Below are positions 61,037-64,000 of a stretch of 64,000 bases of DNA, piece by piece. Each line of letters starts with the position of its first letter. Within the stretch, counting starts at the first letter, position 1. The notes under the pieces were generated by a model that was not told where the DNA came from, searched no databases, and saw only the letters and a program-made list of their open reading frames with translations. Origin of the DNA: Microbacterium sp. cf046 (GTDB lineage Bacteria; Actinomycetota; Actinomycetes; Actinomycetales; Microbacteriaceae); NCBI RefSeq assembly GCF_900114345.1, contig NZ_FOZJ01000003.1, positions 434,001 through 498,000 of the forward strand, in the 5' to 3' direction. A program made the translations under genes and the position numbers.

Positions 61037-62722
61037 TCAGCCGCTGAACGCCTGCAGGAAACGGTCGCGGAACTGATCCATCCGCCAGATCGGGGCCTCC
61101 GATGACGGGCGCACGCCGGTCTGCCATCGCCACGACGCGATCTGTTCGAACACGGCCGGGTCCCTGGCGATGATCGTGATGGGCACCTCGTGATCCGCGC
61201 CCTCGCCGCTCACGATCCGTGCGGGCTGGTGGTCGCCCAGCACGATCAGGACCAGATCCTGCTGATCATGCGTGTGCAGGAACGAGAACATGGCGCTCAG
61301 CGTGTACTCCACCGACTGCCCGTACACGTTCCGCACCCGCTGCTGGTCCGGCCACACCTGGGTCGGCGCGAGGCCTTCCGCCGGCTGGGGGTCGAACACC
61401 GAGCCGTCGCCGACCTCCGCCCACGGCACGAGCCGCGGCAGCGGCGTCCACGGCGTGTGCGAAGACACGAAGTCGACCTCCGCCATGATCGGCTCGTGCG
61501 GTGCGGCGAGCTCCTGCTCGTAGAAATGACTCCAGGTGTACTGGTCGGGGATCCGGGCGTAACTGAAGGTCGGACCCCGATAACCCATGTTGCTCGCATC
61601 GAGCATCGTGTCGTACCCGTAGAACGCGCGGCCCTGCTGCCACGGCTCGGTGTTGGAGGGGACGACGGAGACCGTTCGCCAGCCGGCATCCTTGAATGCC
61701 CGGGTGAGGGTCATCCGGTCGCTCGCGAGCAGCGTGTCGTACTTCTGCTGCGAGTCGACCCACACGCCGCCCTGCAGGGTGGAGTGCGCCAGCCAGCTGA
61801 CTCCGCCGAAGGTGGGCGATGTGAGGAAGGCGCTCTGTGCCGAGTACCCGTCCCGACTCAGTTGACTGCCACCCTCGGCGAGCACTCGGGCGATTCCCTC
61901 CGTGAAGGTCGAGTCCTGCACCGCGACCGCGCCGTAGCTCTCCAGGAACGCGACGACGACGTCCTTCCCCTGGAGCCGCGACAGCATGCCGGCGGCGGGC
62001 ACGCTGAGCGGATCCGAGCTCAGAGCGCGCTCGAACGCGGCCTGCTCGCGGATGCTCGAGGCGGTCTGCGCCGACGTCGCGGCGAGCGCGCGTGCCGAAT
62101 CGGCTGAGGCGAGCGGCACACCTGGCCAGATCTGCGCGCCGACGAGCGCGCACAGGATCCACGACGTCGCCGCCGTCGCAGCGACGATGCGTCCGGTACG
62201 GCCGGAGCGCGAGGCGATGCGCTCGGTCCGCAGCGCGGCGCGCGCGACTGCGATGACAGCGGCCACCGCCAGCGCGACGATCAGCGCAACGATCAGGATC
62301 GCGTTGCCGGTACCTGTCGCGTCCCGCATGACGCCGTAGGCGCTCACGATCGCAGGCCAGTCCTGGGTGAGGCTGAACGCGCGATCGATCGTCGCCTCGA
62401 AGCCGAGGTCGAGCGCCGCGACGAGCATCGCGACCACGATGACCACTCCGAAGGCGGCCGCGATGAGCCAGCGCAGCCGTCGACTCGGGATCGCGAGCAG
62501 GAGCAGCACGACCGCGATCGACTCCGCCGGCAGGCTGAGCAGCGCAGCGGGCGTGCCCATCGTGAGCGCCCCGGCGACGAGCGGGGCGATCAGCAGCGTC
62601 GCGAACGCGGCGACCGTGGCTGCTCGCGCACCTCGCCGCGGGCGGTGCTGGTCCTCGAATCCGCCGTTCACAGGAGCGCCTTCACGATCGAGCGGAGAGC
62701 TCCCCGACCGACGTTCGCTCAT
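61037..62722 (-). CDS. Membrane sulfatase-fold enzyme
   Basis: A 561-aa protein. Four to five transmembrane helices fill residues about 35-190, followed by a large extracytoplasmic alkaline-phosphatase/sulfatase-fold domain. VVVAFLESYG supplies the region that carries the nucleophile Thr/Ser in this fold, and VLIVLGDHQPA supplies the metal-binding Asp-His. This layout resembles LtaS-like and phosphoethanolamine-transferase-like enzymes that modify envelope polymers. The start is uncertain: ATG 62722 overlaps the RibD-like gene by 41 nt, while GTG 62671 (GAAGG upstream) would not overlap. Confidence 0.82.
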   Translation of the reverse strand: MSERRSGSSPLDREGAPVNGGFEDQHRPRRGARAATVAAFATLLIAPLVAGALTMGTPAALLSLPAESIAVVLLLLAIPSRRLRWLIAAAFGVVIVVAMLVAALDLGFEATIDRAFSLTQDWPAIVSAYGVMRDATGTGNAILIVALIVALAVAAVIAVARAALRTERIASRSGRTGRIVAATAATSWILCALVGAQIWPGVPLASADSARALAATSAQTASSIREQAAFERALSSDPLSVPAAGMLSRLQGKDVVVAFLESYGAVAVQDSTFTEGIARVLAEGGSQLSRDGYSAQSAFLTSPTFGGVSWLAHSTLQGGVWVDSQQKYDTLLASDRMTLTRAFKDAGWRTVSVVPSNTEPWQQGRAFYGYDTMLDASNMGYRGPTFSYARIPDQYTWSHFYEQELAAPHEPIMAEVDFVSSHTPWTPLPRLVPWAEVGDGSVFDPQPAEGLAPTQVWPDQQRVRNVYGQSVEYTLSAMFSFLHTHDQQDLVLIVLGDHQPARIVSGEGADHEVPITIIARDPAVFEQIASWRWQTGVRPSSEAPIWRMDQFRDRFLQAFSG

Positions 62723-63407
62723 CGGCCTGGAACCTATCGGACAGGGCGTAGCGCATGAGCACCACGTCGCCGATCCGGCAGGTGTCGGCCAAGGTGGCCC
62801 GCCGCGACGCGGTCCACGGGAACGGGCCGGGCTCGACGAAGCGCGGTGCGCGCGATTCGCCGACGAAGAGCGGGGCGATCGCGAGCTGCAGCTCGTCGGC
62901 CAGGTCGTCGACGAGGAACTGCGTGTGGAGCTTGCCGCCGCCTTCGACCATCAGGCGTTGCACGCCCCGCGCGGCGAGGTCCTCGACGACATCGGCCATC
63001 GTCACCTTCGCACCGAGTCCGACCACCGTCGCAACGCGGCCTATCCTGTTGCGGACGCGGTCGAGCGACGGGGTCGGGCAGTAGACGATCTTCTCGACAT
63101 CGCCCTCGGTGAAGAAGGCCGAATCCGGCGGCAGGTCGCCGCTCGCGGTCACCGTCACCTTGATCGGTGAGACGGGCTTTCCGGCGGCGAGGCGGAGCAG
63201 CCGCCGTTCGTCGCCGCGCACCATCAGCCGCGGACAATCCCGCCGGACCGTCGATGCGCCGACCATGATCGCATCGCTCTCGGCGCGCAGCTGATCGACG
63301 CGGTCGAAGTCGGCCGCGTTGGACATCGCGAGTTTGCGGGGTGCGGCGCTGTCGAGATAGCCGTCGAGCGACATCGCGCAGCTGAGGATGACGTACGGGC
63401 GTTTCAC
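62682..63407 (-). CDS. RibD C-terminal/DHFR-like reductase
   Basis: A 241-aa NADPH-dependent reductase of the RibD C-terminal family. Motifs: SCAMSLDGYLD at the N-terminus, DAIMVGASTVRRDCPRL, and LMVEGGGKLHTQFL near residue 160, the typical nucleotide-binding glycine loop. It could reduce the riboflavin precursor 5-amino-6-ribosylamino-uracil phosphate or a related pyrimidine, but no other rib gene is near. It overlaps the flippase-like gene by 4 nt. Confidence 0.88.
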   Translation of the reverse strand: MKRPYVILSCAMSLDGYLDSAAPRKLAMSNAADFDRVDQLRAESDAIMVGASTVRRDCPRLMVRGDERRLLRLAAGKPVSPIKVTVTASGDLPPDSAFFTEGDVEKIVYCPTPSLDRVRNRIGRVATVVGLGAKVTMADVVEDLAARGVQRLMVEGGGKLHTQFLVDDLADELQLAIAPLFVGESRAPRFVEPGPFPWTASRRATLADTCRIGDVVLMRYALSDRFQADERTSVGELSARS

Positions 63408-64000
63408 GGTGCGGACACCGCCTGCCGTGCGTCGCGCAGATCATGACGTCGGCGGAGAGCGGATGCCGCGACCACGGCCGCCCCCGGAACGGCTGCGATC
63501 ATGGCGAGCACTCCGAACGCGGTGGAGGCTGCGATGCCCGCGGACGCACCGAGTCCCACCGCGGCGAACGCCCACGCGGCAGCACCCTCCCGCGGACCCC
63601 ACCCGCCGATGTTCAGGGGAATCGCACCGGCGAGCATCACGATGAGCGCGACGGCCGCCAGCCGTTCGGGCGGGGCGGCGACACCGACGGCGATGCACGC
63701 GACGATGAAGGTGCCGGTGAGCCCCATCAGGACGATCACGGATGCGGCGGCGACGCCGATGACGGTGCGCGCCGAACCGAACGCCGATCGAAGTGTGGTC
63801 AGCTCCCGGGCGATCGCCCGGCGGGCACGCTCGCTGACAGCCGCTGCGACGACGACCCCGGCGCAGGCGACGCTCACCGCAAGGAGCACGGTGCCCACAG
63901 CGGGAGCGTAACCCGACATGCCGAGCGACACCAGCACCACCACGGCGAGGGTGAACTGCACCACCTGGCCCACCGCGCGCTCGGCGACCACCGCCCGCGC
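63404..64000 (-). CDS. Flippase-like (UPF0104/LPG-synthase TM) protein, partial
   Basis: The C-terminal 198 residues of a polytopic membrane protein; the reading frame stays open to the window edge, so the N-terminus is missing. About five helices are visible. The family-typical VMLAGAIPLNIGGWGPREGAAAWAFAAVGLG matches the lysylphosphatidylglycerol-synthase transmembrane/flippase-like domain. Upstream partner of the RibD-like and sulfatase-fold genes; all three overlap or nearly overlap. Confidence 0.8.
   Translation of the reverse strand, partial: ARAVVAERAVGQVVQFTLAVVVLVSLGMSGYAPAVGTVLLAVSVACAGVVVAAAVSERARRAIARELTTLRSAFGSARTVIGVAAASVIVLMGLTGTFIVACIAVGVAAPPERLAAVALIVMLAGAIPLNIGGWGPREGAAAWAFAAVGLGASAGIAASTAFGVLAMIAAVPGAAVVAASALRRRHDLRDARQAVSAP

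Overview
The window is about 64 kb of high-GC DNA, dense with genes and using many GTG starts. It most resembles a Microbacteriaceae actinobacterium (Microbacterium-like). This placement rests on protein style and gene content and was not tested by a database search. Many genes have a TANNNT hexamer 6-8 nt before the start codon, which points to leaderless transcription, a common actinobacterial trait. One tRNA gene (tRNA-Arg, ACG) is present. I saw no rRNA, CRISPR array, transposase, integrase or phage gene.

Layout. 1-6.3 kb: DUF2235 hydrolase, Zn alcohol dehydrogenase, XRE/MmyB-type regulator, aldo/keto reductase, DUF2255 protein, Dps, a small membrane protein, gluconokinase and a 72-aa protein. 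6.4-12.3 kb: a LacI regulator divergent from a rhamnose-type ABC importer (ATPase, two permeases, lipoprotein binding protein). 12.4-15.2 kb: a MarR regulator overlapping a CocE/S15-type hydrolase and a DUF3237 protein. 15.2-30.6 kb: an L-arabinose/furanose locus with a GH2 glycosidase, two LacI regulators, a YtfQRT/YjfF-like importer with two paralogous ATPases, an FGGY kinase, L-arabinose isomerase and aldose 1-epimerase. 30.6-38.4 kb: a 52-53 bp tandem repeat, small membrane and stress proteins, a DEAD-box helicase, a fatty-acid desaturase, an SDR, a YjbR protein and tRNA-Arg. 38.5-46.5 kb, after the tRNA: DUF998 protein, a beta-propeller lipoprotein, then a Dcu-type transporter, M20 dipeptidase, APC permease and peptidoglycan-binding lipoprotein. 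46.6-60.5 kb: a beta-oxidation cluster with four alpha/beta-hydrolase esterases, two acyl-CoA ligases, an acyl-CoA dehydrogenase, a two-subunit MaoC hydratase, an SDR, an SCP-x thiolase and an MFS carrier, around a regulator with two TetR DNA-binding domains. 60.6-64 kb: a membrane protein, a sulfatase-fold membrane enzyme, a RibD-like reductase and a flippase-like protein cut by the window end.

The strongest new signals are regulatory. (1) A 19-bp motif, TAAGTGAATTSCGGTTAGT, lies in front of five transcription units of the 46.6-60.5 kb cluster, including the double-TetR gene. It is only weakly dyad-symmetric, as might be expected if one protein carries two different DNA-binding domains. Together the cluster looks like a self-contained regulon for hydrolysing an ester and beta-oxidising the released (perhaps branched or cyclic) acid. 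(2) Copies of ATGTTACCGGTAACAT sit before araB, before the importer operon (two copies) and before the GH2 gene, tying the 15-30 kb locus together. (3) A 17-bp palindrome, AGGCCCTGACAGGGCCT, precedes the XRE regulator and, with two mismatches, the aldo/keto reductase at identical spacing to the -10 box.
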